Below are positions 1 through 7,752 of a stretch of DNA of 49,332 bases, piece after piece. The position numbers and the translations under genes were made by a program. Each line of letters starts with the position of its first letter. The first letter of the stretch is position 1. This stretch comes from an uncultured Elusimicrobiales bacterium (GTDB lineage: Bacteria; Elusimicrobiota; Elusimicrobia; Elusimicrobiales; Elusimicrobiaceae), in the NCBI GenBank assembly GCA_944326765.1, contig CALVFE010000005.1, forward strand, positions 1 to 49,332, given 5' to 3'. Below the pieces are notes generated by a model, which was not told the DNA's origin, searched no databases, and was given only the letters and a program-made list of their open reading frames with translations.

Positions 1-194
1 TCCGCCAGGTTATTGCCAAATAAACATCTTGGTGCGGCTACATCAAATACAACCTGTTGTTTTTTGCTGTGATAAGATACCACCGGCTTATTGTGGGGAT
101 TCTTAATTCGCTGGGCTTTCAAGGCCTCTATCGCCCCTGGCCACATTTCTTTTACATTTTCTGGTTCAATACCACCTTTTATTCGATCTATCAT
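1..194 (-). CDS. Phage/plasmid replication protein, gene II/X-like (N-terminus only)
   Basis: The first 64 codons of a minus-strand gene that runs off the left end of the window. The ATG is at 194-192, with AGGAG about 11 bases upstream. The segment near residues 48-64 (VVFDVAAPRCLFGNNLA) follows the pattern seen in filamentous-phage gene II/X replication initiators, in which a hydrophobic strand leads into a P-x-x-L-x-G-x-N turn (M13 gpII has SPAKVLQGHN at the matching place). Family members nick or initiate at a phage origin for rolling-circle replication; the catalytic part would lie outside the window. Three direct repeats just upstream fit a replication or repressor region. The family assignment rests on one short motif and is an inference. 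Confidence 0.45.
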   Translation of the reverse strand, partial: MIDRIKGGIEPENVKEMWPGAIEALKAQRIKNPHNKPVVSYHSKKQQVVFDVAAPRCLFGNNLA

Positions 195-260
195 ACTTGC
201 TGAAACTCCTTCAGTTCAAATCCAAGATTTTTCAATCTGGGAACTCTTTCGGGTTCAACA

Positions 261-505
261 AATGTATAAGTGTATACCTTCTTTAATCTCTCTTAATAAA
301 AGTTATGGGCTTTCTGGGTGGCCTTATAAACTGCCATTAAAGCTCATCAATCCCGTTATAATTTCTTATCCTCCCTTACTACTTAATGTATAAGTGTATA
401 CCAAGTACAATTCCTATTTACGGTATGGCGCTTTCAACCTGTATATTGGGGATCTTTTAGGCAAAAATCTTCTTGCCCGTTCTATATAATGGGTAAGTGT
501 ATACC
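261..505. repeat. Three spaced direct repeats (operator- or iteron-like)
   Basis: Copies lie at 261-278, 385-402 and 488-505. Two are identical (AATGTATAAGTGTATACC) and the third reads AATGGGTAAGTGTATACC. Spacing is 124 and 103 bases. Within each copy GTATA and TATAC form an inverted pair around AGTG (the third has GGGTA for the left arm), as expected of a site bound by a dimer. They sit directly upstream of the minus-strand replication gene, so repressor operators or origin iterons are both plausible. Confidence 0.6.
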
Positions 506-1114
506 ATTTTTAACTTTTGCTTAGAAATATAGCATCAGGTAAACAGTCTAGGAGAGTGCTACCCGCGCTTTGCACACGATTGCACTAGCCTTCTTATTTC
601 CAGCATCTTATTTGAGAAATATAATTTACAGATGATAGGGACAAAAGCCCTAATCAAAGCTGTCCCTAAAGGCCTAGTTTTGAGGGGCAGTATCGTGTAC
701 TGAAAAGGGTGGCAAAATCCCCGAGGGTATTCTTCCATAAATTCGGGTGTTTGGTAACTTTTTAATGGGGAAAATTATATGGGATAAGACTTGTGATTGT
801 TGATTTCCCCTGCCTACTAAGCACATGATCTAAGGAACAATATAATTGCAGGCAAAAGGAAATTCTCTAAAAATTTTCAGAAAAAATTTTTGACCGGACT
901 TTTATTTGAAAAGTCCAAAATTTATTTTTGTGATGTTGTCTTCCTCTCTTGGTGGTCTCCGTCCGCCGTCCTTATTTTTGGCAAGCGAAAAATAGCGGAC
1001 GAACAGAGAATTAGTCATCATCTGGTGTATTAATTGATGAACTAAATTTAAGGGTTTATAAGAAAACGAGGAACGCTAGCAAAATATAATATTAATCTTC
1101 TTCTTTTCATGTAT
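506..1114. other. AT-rich non-coding stretch with three hairpins
   Basis: No credible gene is visible. Three inverted repeats stand out: 636-643 with 661-668 (TAGGGACA/TGTCCCTA), 896-903 with 909-916 (GGACTTTT/AAAAGTCC, loop ATTTG), and 961-966 with 995-1000 (GTCCGC/GCGGAC) enclosing 974-979 with 988-993. Together with the direct repeats to the left this could be the origin and regulatory region of an integrated phage- or plasmid-like element. That function is inferred from position only. Confidence 0.4.
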
Positions 1115-1948
1115 CTATAAGCGCTCCAAGATATTTAATTTTTTCAGCATCCTTTGTTCTTTTTTTAATTCTTTCCAAATATTTGATTGATATTTGAAAG
1201 GAACTGTATGTAAATGAAAAACTCTTTTTCCAGTAATATCTAAAAAGAAAACTTTATCAAACTTTGAATAAAAAAATTGCTGAGTTAACTTTTCATCAAA
1301 AAATACATTCTCGGAAGATAACATCCTATTTGCGCTAACTAATAAATATACTTGATCGGCATATTTTTTATAATGTTTTAATTTATCTTGCTTTTTAATG
1401 ATCACTTTTTGAAGCAATTTATAAGGGTGTTGATTCATCCAAATCGGATTAATACGTTTCCAATGTGTGGGTTGTTCCCAACCCGTGTTATATACATAAA
1501 CTCTTCCTTCACGATTGCGATCTAAATACAACAGAAAGGTTCTGCTTTTGCAAGGTTTTATTTTTTTGATTCTTTTAACATTTGCAAGCAAAAGGCGCAC
1601 TATTTCCTTAGTTAATCTCTCCGCCTTATTTTTATTGATGTCTTCAGTATGCCATAAATGTACTGATGCTAGAAAATTTAATGAGGAATGCTCCTGATAT
1701 ATTTTTTGGGCATTACTTATGATGGAATTTAATAATCTTTCTTTTGCCGCCTTTTTAGTACCGGATTTCCCTACGCAACGTGTCAATTCAATGCCTAAAA
1801 TACCAGTTTTTGTATTGAATCTAAAATCAATGGCGCGATTCGTTTCTTCAATCATAGAAGCTAATGGTACTATAGGATTTAACCGTAGAAAAAGCGTCAA
1901 GATATTTTTTTCATAAGTATATTTTTGTATTTCTGCTTGAGACGACAT
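1115..1948 (-). CDS. Hypothetical protein, 277 aa, possibly nuclease-like
   Basis: Not recognised as a named family. I start it at the ATG at 1948 because GGAG lies 10 bases upstream. A GTG eight codons earlier (1972) has its purine-rich run too close. The protein is lysine-rich and hydrophilic with no signal peptide or membrane segment. Residues 41-57 read D-F-x-F then G-I-E-L-T-R, with D41 and E54 spaced as in PD-(D/E)XK-like folds where the usual lysine is replaced (E-x-T). That resemblance is weak and is inference. A second block near the C-terminus (KVFFLDITGKRVFHLHT) looks like a beta-strand pair. It is divergent from the restriction-modification genes, has the same AT-rich composition, and probably belongs to the same accessory island. 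Confidence 0.6.
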   Translation of the reverse strand: MSSQAEIQKYTYEKNILTLFLRLNPIVPLASMIEETNRAIDFRFNTKTGILGIELTRCVGKSGTKKAAKERLLNSIISNAQKIYQEHSSLNFLASVHLWHTEDINKNKAERLTKEIVRLLLANVKRIKKIKPCKSRTFLLYLDRNREGRVYVYNTGWEQPTHWKRINPIWMNQHPYKLLQKVIIKKQDKLKHYKKYADQVYLLVSANRMLSSENVFFDEKLTQQFFYSKFDKVFFLDITGKRVFHLHTVPFKYQSNIWKELKKEQRMLKKLNILERL

Positions 1949-2114
1949 AGTTTTATATCTCCAACATATCACCCTTTGGGATGATAACTTATATTTCTTA
2001 AACTTATATTTGTAGCTGACAAAAATTGAGCTTCATCTCTAGGAAAAGATTTGCTACTCGTGGTTAATTTGCATGCTAGTATAACGATATTAATATACAG
2101 GGATTCAAGGCTTT

Positions 2115-2146
2115 TTGAGATAAAATATTTTATAATAAATTATATT
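2115..2146 (+). promoter_or_regulatory. Possible promoter for the structured leader
   Basis: AT-rich stretch with TTGAGA at 2115-2120 and two -10 candidates, TATAAT at 2131-2136 and TATATT at 2141-2146. Spacing is poor (10 and 20 bases), so the exact element is uncertain. It lies just upstream of the inverted-repeat cluster that begins at 2166. Confidence 0.3.
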
Positions 2147-2165
2147 CTTAAAGGAGTATTTTTAT

Positions 2166-2447
2166 ATTGGAATAAGCCTTAAACGTGGCTTATATAAAAT
2201 TTATTCTGTTTTTGGGATCCTATCGGAAGGATAGGATAGCTATTGGGAAACCAATATCTAAGCTCACCAAAAACAGCCTATTTAGACACAATAACCGAAA
2301 GCTGATCCCTTTCACCTTATTGTGTCCAATGCTTCTTGCCATCTTTTTGATGGCAAGAAGTTACGGCTGTTTATATATCCAGGGCTGAGCTTAGACTTGG
2401 ATTAGACAGCCGTTTTTTATTTTCCTCCTCTCCTTTCGGATTCCAAT
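2166..2447 (+). ncRNA. Candidate structured leader RNA upstream of the methyltransferase genes
   Basis: Perfect inverted repeats occupy most of this stretch: 2172-2178/2187-2193; 2206-2215/2267-2276 enclosing 2217-2224/2230-2237 and 2241-2246/2251-2256 (GAAA tetraloop); 2285-2294/2317-2326 with an inner 2297-2301/2309-2313; 2332-2343/2349-2360 (12 bp, T5 loop); and 2363-2370/2406-2413 followed by six T. The 10-base segment 2257-2266 is perfectly complementary to 2386-2395 inside the terminator loop. It would therefore interleave with two other stems, making pseudoknots. ATTGGAAT (2166-2173) also pairs with ATTCCAAT (2440-2447). No open reading frame with a plausible start explains it. I do not recognise it as RNase P, tmRNA, 6S or a retron. 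It probably controls read-through into the gene starting at 2457, or acts as a free RNA. Confidence 0.6.
2363..2418 (+). terminator. Intrinsic terminator inside the leader, 39 bases before the methyltransferase start
   Basis: Stem ACGGCTGT/ACAGCCGT (2363-2370, 2406-2413) and T run 2413-2418. The unusually long 35-base loop holds the segment complementary to 2257-2266. No promoter or ribosome-binding site is obvious between it and the ATG at 2457, so expression downstream may depend on read-through. Confidence 0.6.
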
Positions 2448-2456
2448 TTTTTCTAT

Positions 2457-3110
2457 ATGGAACGAAAGGAACAACAAATAAAAAGCGAACATCGTGTAGC
2501 CACGTTTGGCGAAGTTCTTACCGCTCGCCGTGAAGTGGAGGCGATGTTGGACCTCGTCAAAAATGAAGCCGAACGAATAGATAGTCGCTTTCTGGAACCG
2601 GCGTGTGGAACAGGCAATTTTCTTACTGCTATTTTGGAAAGGAAGCTTAAAACATTGCGGGCCCGCTACCGCACCAAAAAGGCTGATTTTGAAGTCCAAC
2701 TTCTTTCCGCTATAGGAAGTATTTACGGAATTGATCTATTAGAAGACAATGTCCGGGAATCGCGAGAGCGCCTCTTTGATTTGGCGGTTCAAGGATATAA
2801 AGATTCTATTCATAAGGCCCCAGATGAGACCTTCCAGCAAATTATCCGTTTGATATTGAGTAAAAATATTTTACAAGGGGATTCCTTAAATGGGATAGAC
2901 CAAATTGTATTTACTCAATGGACTCTCGTTGGCTATCGTTTTATCCTCGAGGAATACAATTTCAAATCTCTAAATAACAACACTCCTGAGCCTGGCCAAC
3001 TATTCCAATCGTCTTTGTGTGATGCTCAGCATAAACCTGTGTACATTCCACAAGCCTTAAAACGATATCCACCCATACACTATCGTAAATTATTGGAGGG
3101 AAATAAATGA
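2457..3110 (+). CDS. N6-adenine DNA methyltransferase-like subunit lacking NPPY
   Basis: 217 aa. Residues 45-56 (FLEPACGTGNFL) are a clear motif I, the S-adenosylmethionine binding loop of gamma-type amino-methyltransferases. The expected catalytic motif IV (N/D-P-P-Y/F) is absent from the rest of the protein. The next gene has both a motif I-like loop and NPPY, so this one probably works as a partner subunit or is a remnant of a duplicated methylase. Its stop overlaps the next start by four bases (ATGA), pointing to translational coupling. No Shine-Dalgarno sequence is visible before the ATG, and the structured leader ends immediately upstream. Low G+C compared with the core genes suggests horizontal acquisition. 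Confidence 0.7.
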   Translation: MERKEQQIKSEHRVATFGEVLTARREVEAMLDLVKNEAERIDSRFLEPACGTGNFLTAILERKLKTLRARYRTKKADFEVQLLSAIGSIYGIDLLEDNVRESRERLFDLAVQGYKDSIHKAPDETFQQIIRLILSKNILQGDSLNGIDQIVFTQWTLVGYRFILEEYNFKSLNNNTPEPGQLFQSSLCDAQHKPVYIPQALKRYPPIHYRKLLEGNK

Positions 3111-4630
3111 CCTTTCTAAAAGAGCTTCATAAGCCAGATATTTTAGATTGTATTGCGCATTTATCTTCAGATGAAGTATTTACGCCACCTAAATTGGTAA
3201 ATGAAATGTTGAATCTGCTCCCACCAGAGTTATTCACCAGCCCAGACACCAAATTTTTAGAACCGGGGTGTAAATCCGGTGTTTTTTTAAGAGAAATAGC
3301 CAAGCGGTTAATCGAAGGATTAAAAGAACGAATTCCAGATTTACAGCAACGCATTGAGCATATTTTTACTAAACAATTATATGGAATTGCCATTACAGAA
3401 TTAACGGGGTTACTGGCACGTCGTTCTGTCTATTGTTCAAAAAGTGCCAATGGAAAATATTCTGTCTGCCACTTTGCTACATCCGATGGTAATATAGAGT
3501 ACACCCGCACGGAACATATATGGAAAAATGGAAAATGCATCTTGTGCGGAGCAAGTCAAAGCCAGTACGATCGAGGAGATATTTTAGAAACTCACGCATA
3601 TAGTTTTATTCACTGTAACGAAGAAGAGAATACAGCACAGTGGAAGAGGTTAAAAGATATGAAATTTGATGTCATTATTGGAAATCCGCCTTATCAATTA
3701 AGTGATGGAGGAAATGGCGCAAGTGCCCGTCCAATTTATCAATTGTTTGTGGAACAAGCGAAGCGTCTTAATCCTCGTTATATTACTATGATTACTCCTT
3801 CTCGTTGGTTCGCTGGAGGAAAGGGGTTAGACCAATTCAGAGAATCTTGTTTAGCTGATGAACATTTGCGTGTCATCGTAGACTTCGTGAATGCCAAAGA
3901 TTGTTTCCCAGGGATTAGTTTAAGTGGCGGTGTAAATTATTTCTTATGGGACAGGGACCATTCGGGGGAATGCTTATTTATCAATCATCATGATAAAAAA
4001 ACGAGTTCCTTGACTCGTAAGCTGAATGAATTCCCTATATTTATTCGGTTTAATGAAGCTATTCAAATAATTAGAAAAACTCAGCAGTTCAAGGAACCTG
4101 TTTTAACCAATATTGTGAGTTCGCGTAATCCATTTGGTATCCCATCTTACGAGAGAGGGGATTTTACAGCGTTTCATCATGCGTTGAAATTGTTCTCGAG
4201 CAAAGGGACTGGTTATATATCATCTAACGCGATAACTGGCAAAAATGTTGAATTGTCTACTTATAAATTAATGCTGAGTAAAGTTACTTCTGAACACGCT
4301 GGGGAGCCAGATAAAGAGGGAAAATTTAAAATTATATCCACAATACAGATTTTAAAACCTAATGAAATATGCACCGATTCTTATTTAACTATTGGCAATT
4401 TTAAAATTTTGGAAGAAGCTCAAAATGCATTGAAATATTTAAAGACGAAATTTGCTCGATTTTTATTACTCCAAGGAGTATCTTCTATTAATTTATCAAA
4501 AGAAAAATTTTTATTTGTTCCGATCCAGAACTTTACACAAGAATGGAGCGATGAAAAGTTATACAAAAAATACGGGCTTACCAAAGAAGAAATTGAGTTC
4601 ATTGAATCCATGATTAAGCCTATGGAATAG
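3107..4630 (+). CDS. Eco57I-type N6-adenine DNA methyltransferase, modification subunit
   Basis: 507 aa. A motif I-like loop is at residues 50-61 (FLEPGCKSGVFL) and the catalytic motif IV is NPPY at 193-196 within FDVIIGNPPYQLSDGG. This is the pattern of Eco57I / type ISP-like adenine methylases, which protect the host by methylating the recognition site. Between the two motifs is an insert with C110, C121, C144 and C147, spaced like a zinc ribbon. The C-terminal third (about 330-507) would be the place for target recognition. It overlaps the preceding partial methyltransferase and is followed by the restriction helicase after nine bases, so all three are one operon. Confidence 0.85.
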   Translation: MTFLKELHKPDILDCIAHLSSDEVFTPPKLVNEMLNLLPPELFTSPDTKFLEPGCKSGVFLREIAKRLIEGLKERIPDLQQRIEHIFTKQLYGIAITELTGLLARRSVYCSKSANGKYSVCHFATSDGNIEYTRTEHIWKNGKCILCGASQSQYDRGDILETHAYSFIHCNEEENTAQWKRLKDMKFDVIIGNPPYQLSDGGNGASARPIYQLFVEQAKRLNPRYITMITPSRWFAGGKGLDQFRESCLADEHLRVIVDFVNAKDCFPGISLSGGVNYFLWDRDHSGECLFINHHDKKTSSLTRKLNEFPIFIRFNEAIQIIRKTQQFKEPVLTNIVSSRNPFGIPSYERGDFTAFHHALKLFSSKGTGYISSNAITGKNVELSTYKLMLSKVTSEHAGEPDKEGKFKIISTIQILKPNEICTDSYLTIGNFKILEEAQNALKYLKTKFARFLLLQGVSSINLSKEKFLFVPIQNFTQEWSDEKLYKKYGLTKEEIEFIESMIKPME

Positions 4631-4639
4631 GAGAGAGCG

Positions 4640-7165
4640 ATGCCCGAATTATTGAATGGTCATAAAGTACCTAAAATTTATGTTTATACAGAACCCCAAT
4701 ACAAAACTGCTGAATGGGAAGGCGCCCGTAATGGAAGGGGTTTTTTAAAAATCGGTTTTACAACGGGGAACGTAGCAGAACGCATCCGTCAGCAATTTCC
4801 GACGCATAAGCCAATAGACAACCCCTTTGAAATCTTATTGGAAGAGGTCGCCATTCGGCAAGACGGTACATATTTTACCGATAAAGACGTCCACCGTATT
4901 TTGCGTAAAAATGGGGTGATGGAACGAACCACACAGGGCAAACATACCGAATGGTTTGAATGTACCTTGGAAGAGGTAGAAACTGCCATTTTTGCCGTTA
5001 AAAACCATAAAACTAACATTACAGAGCGCCATTTTGATTTTGCTATGAGGCCTGAACAAAAAAAGGCCGTAGAAGTAACCAGTGCTTATTTTAAAAACTT
5101 TTCTTATGAAAGGGAGCATAAAGCCCCGCATTTTTTATGGAATGCTAAAATGCGATTTGGCAAAACTTTTACGGCCTACCAATTGGCAAAAAAAATGGGC
5201 TGGAAAAAAGTGTTGGTGCTTACTTTTAAGCCAGCGGTACAAAACTCCTGGGAATCTGATTTAATGAGCCATGTGGATTTTAAGGATTGGCAATTTATTT
5301 CTCGGACAGGTACGCAATATAAAGACATAGACCCACAAAAGCCATTTGTATGGTTTGCTAGTTTTCAGGATGTCCTTCAAAAAACAGATGCTGGTGGTAT
5401 CAAACCTCGCAATGAGGAAATACACTGTATCAACTGGGATTGCATCATATTGGATGAATATCATTTTGGCGCTTGGCGGGAGAATGCTAAAGATCTGTAC
5501 GATGCAGAGGATAAAGCCGAGCAAAAAAAGCAAGACGGAGACGGCTTGGAATATTATGACGAAGAACAAATGCCGCTTACAACAAATGCATATTTGTATT
5601 TATCCGGTACTCCGTTCCGGGCGTTGCATAATGGAGAATTTTTAGAAGACCAAATATTCAACTGGACCTATACCGACGAACAAGAAGCCAAGGAAGAATG
5701 GCCAAACGATAAAGGTGAAAATCCTTATTTGGAATTGCCCAAAATGGTTATGATGACCTATCAAATGCCGGAAGAAATTCGTTCTATTGCACTATTAGGA
5801 GAATATAACGTATTTGACCTCAATGAATTCTTCAAGGCCAAAGAAGAAGGGGGCGTGTGCAAGTTCCTGCACGAAGCCGAAGTAACCGACTGGTTAAATT
5901 TAATTCGTGGCCAGTACAAGCCTACTACCCTGGACGACTTAAAAATAGGGAAAAAACCTCCTATGCCTTATTCTGATATTCGATTATTGAGTGCATTAAC
6001 ACACACATTTTGGTTTCTGCCATCAGTGGCCAGTTGTAAGGCCATGGGGGAACTCCTTTCCAAACATCCTTTTTATAAAGAATATAAGATCATTGTATGT
6101 GCTGGGGCTGAAGCCGGTATAGGAGTAGAGGCAATGAAGCCTGTACGACAGGCTATAGGTAAAGGATTTGATACAAAAACGATCACTTTATCTTGTGGGA
6201 AATTGACCACCGGAGTCACCGTCCCAGAGTGGGGTGGAATTTTTATGTTGCGTAATACTTCTAGCCCTGAAACATACTTCCAATCGGCTTTTCGGGTCCA
6301 ATCTCCTTGGACGGTACGGAATCCAGACGGATTGAATCCGAATGAAAAGAGCATTATTAAAGACACTTGTTATGTTTTTGATTTTGCCCCGGATCGTGCC
6401 TTAAATCAAATTGCCGAATATAGCGCACGGCTTAGTGCTAATAATAAAGAATCACCAGAAAAAAGGGTAGAAGAGTTTATTCATTTTCTACCCGTTCTTT
6501 GCTACGATGGCAGTAGTATGGAATTAATCAATGCCAGTGAGCTTTTGGATTTAGTTATTTCAGGAACTGCTTCGTCTATGTTAGCTAGACGTTGGGAAAG
6601 TGCCTTGCTTGTTAATGTAGATAATCCAACATTAATCAAATTATTGGGAAATGATAAAGCAATGGAGGCTCTTTCTCGCATCGAGGGGTTTAGAAACCTG
6701 AATAAAGATATTACGACATTAGTCAATAAATCAGAAGCCTTAAAGAAAGTAAAACTAGAAAACAAAGATAAGATGTCTAGAAAAGACAAAAAAGAACTTA
6801 CAGAGGAAGAAAAAGAGATTAAGTCAAAGCGTAAAGAGATACAAGAAAAATTGCTTAAGTTTGCTACGCGTATACCTGTATTTATGTATTTAACAGACTA
6901 TCGTGAACAGACCTTACACGATGTTATAACGCAACTAGAACCTGAACTGTTCCAAAAAGTCACCGGCCTCACCATTCCTGATTTTGAATTACTGGTAAGT
7001 ATTGGTATATTTAACGAACAGGTCATGAACTCGGCTGTATTTGCCTTTAGACGTTATGAAGAGGCCAGTTTGTCCTATACAGGTATAGTCAAACACAATG
7101 AACTATTAATCGGCGGTTTTAATACGAAGATTGAACGTAAGGAGTACGAAAGTATTACGATGTAA
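4640..7165 (+). CDS. Restriction helicase with N-terminal GIY-YIG/T5orf172-like domain
   Basis: 841 aa. Residues about 12-120 resemble the T5orf172/MUG113 branch of the GIY-YIG nucleases (FLKIGFTTGN, then AERIRQQF, and a closing TEWFEC). A superfamily 2 ATPase follows: Walker A-like MRFGKT near 171-176, DEYH near 272-275, SGTPF near 321-325, and a motif V/VI-like region (GKLTTGVTVPEW, then SAFRVQSPW). A charged, coiled-coil-like stretch lies near 700-745. The predicted role is the ATP-dependent translocating and cutting subunit that acts with the two upstream methyltransferase proteins. No PD-(D/E)XK site is evident, so the N-terminal domain may be the nuclease. AGGAG lies before the ATG. Confidence 0.8.
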   Translation: MPELLNGHKVPKIYVYTEPQYKTAEWEGARNGRGFLKIGFTTGNVAERIRQQFPTHKPIDNPFEILLEEVAIRQDGTYFTDKDVHRILRKNGVMERTTQGKHTEWFECTLEEVETAIFAVKNHKTNITERHFDFAMRPEQKKAVEVTSAYFKNFSYEREHKAPHFLWNAKMRFGKTFTAYQLAKKMGWKKVLVLTFKPAVQNSWESDLMSHVDFKDWQFISRTGTQYKDIDPQKPFVWFASFQDVLQKTDAGGIKPRNEEIHCINWDCIILDEYHFGAWRENAKDLYDAEDKAEQKKQDGDGLEYYDEEQMPLTTNAYLYLSGTPFRALHNGEFLEDQIFNWTYTDEQEAKEEWPNDKGENPYLELPKMVMMTYQMPEEIRSIALLGEYNVFDLNEFFKAKEEGGVCKFLHEAEVTDWLNLIRGQYKPTTLDDLKIGKKPPMPYSDIRLLSALTHTFWFLPSVASCKAMGELLSKHPFYKEYKIIVCAGAEAGIGVEAMKPVRQAIGKGFDTKTITLSCGKLTTGVTVPEWGGIFMLRNTSSPETYFQSAFRVQSPWTVRNPDGLNPNEKSIIKDTCYVFDFAPDRALNQIAEYSARLSANNKESPEKRVEEFIHFLPVLCYDGSSMELINASELLDLVISGTASSMLARRWESALLVNVDNPTLIKLLGNDKAMEALSRIEGFRNLNKDITTLVNKSEALKKVKLENKDKMSRKDKKELTEEEKEIKSKRKEIQEKLLKFATRIPVFMYLTDYREQTLHDVITQLEPELFQKVTGLTIPDFELLVSIGIFNEQVMNSAVFAFRRYEEASLSYTGIVKHNELLIGGFNTKIERKEYESITM

Positions 7166-7252
7166 AAAAATGAAAGAAAAGTTTTATGTAGTTAAAATAG
7201 TATGAACTTGACATTTTTGTGGAAACTTTATATTATTGTGTAGAGGTGGCTT

Positions 7253-7585
7253 ATGGCAAATGAAAAAATAGGGACGAGATACACTTTGGAAGACTTGCCC
7301 GATACTATGATAAAGGAATTGTCTCGCGCGCACAAGAACAACCGTGACGAGCAACTCTTTGAAATTTTAGAAAAGCAGTTCGGAGGAGCTGCTTCTGTAG
7401 ACGAGTTATGGGTTGCCTTATATCGGCAAACAAAGCAGGAAATACAACGGCGGTTAATAGGGGCGGCTATACGTCGTTTAGTTGCCGAAGGTAGAATCCA
7501 AAATATTCCTAAAAGGAAAGGATGTTATGCTACCCCACAATGGCTGAAAGAACATCCTCAGCCAACAGATGTTTCACAAATTTAA
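7253..7585 (+). CDS. Small hypothetical protein with a winged-helix-like C-terminus
   Basis: 110 aa, starting after AGAGGTGG. It is not a family I can name. Residues about 50-95 (helix, then AAIRRLVAEGRIQNIPKRKG, then CYAT) look like the recognition helix and beta-wing of a winged helix-turn-helix, which suggests DNA binding. It lies 87 bases after the restriction subunit, in the same direction and with the same base composition. It could be a regulator of the locus or an accessory subunit. A 42-base dyad begins at its stop codon. Confidence 0.6.
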   Translation: MANEKIGTRYTLEDLPDTMIKELSRAHKNNRDEQLFEILEKQFGGAASVDELWVALYRQTKQEIQRRLIGAAIRRLVAEGRIQNIPKRKGCYATPQWLKEHPQPTDVSQI

Positions 7586-7623
7586 TAAAGGGCACAACTG
7601 TTTTAACAGTTGCACCCTTATTA
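7582..7623 (+). terminator. Large imperfect dyad at the end of the winged-helix gene
   Basis: TTAATAAAGGG...ACCCTTATTAA with an inner CAACTGTT-TT-AACAGTTG. The stem is long but the following run of T is short, so this may be a weak terminator, an RNA 3' end or a DNA operator. Confidence 0.45.
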
Positions 7624-7630
7624 ATACGGG

Positions 7631-7740
7631 AGCTACTTATTAAAGTGGCTTTTGGAAGGGCCAGAATTAAAAGTAGCTATTTATTCTAACAAAATTATAA
7701 TAGCAATTTTGGCCTCTCCAATCAATCCCTACAGGGATTA
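7631..7740 (+). ncRNA. Candidate pseudoknotted leader of the small GIY-YIG gene
   Basis: AGCTACTT (7631-7638) pairs with AAGTAGCT (7671-7678). The segment 7654-7668 lies inside that pair and is complementary to 7705-7719, with 12 Watson-Crick pairs, two wobbles and one mismatch. The two interleave, as in a pseudoknot or a pair of alternative folds. A further hairpin ATCCC-TACA-GGGAT sits just upstream of the AGGAG ribosome-binding site of the next gene, which would allow translational control. Confidence 0.4.
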
Positions 7741-7752
7741 AGGAGAAAACAA

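Noticed and set aside
91-393. 100-codon + frame
   Set aside because: It runs opposite to the replication gene and through two copies of the direct repeat, has no ribosome-binding site and no family-like features.
2185-2388. 67-codon + frame inside the structured leader
   Set aside because: It crosses five perfect hairpins and has no ribosome-binding site; the RNA structure explains the sequence better.
2166-2447. Retron, tmRNA or RNase P RNA
   Set aside because: No reverse transcriptase gene is near, no tRNA-like end or tag frame, and none of the conserved RNase P sequences are seen.
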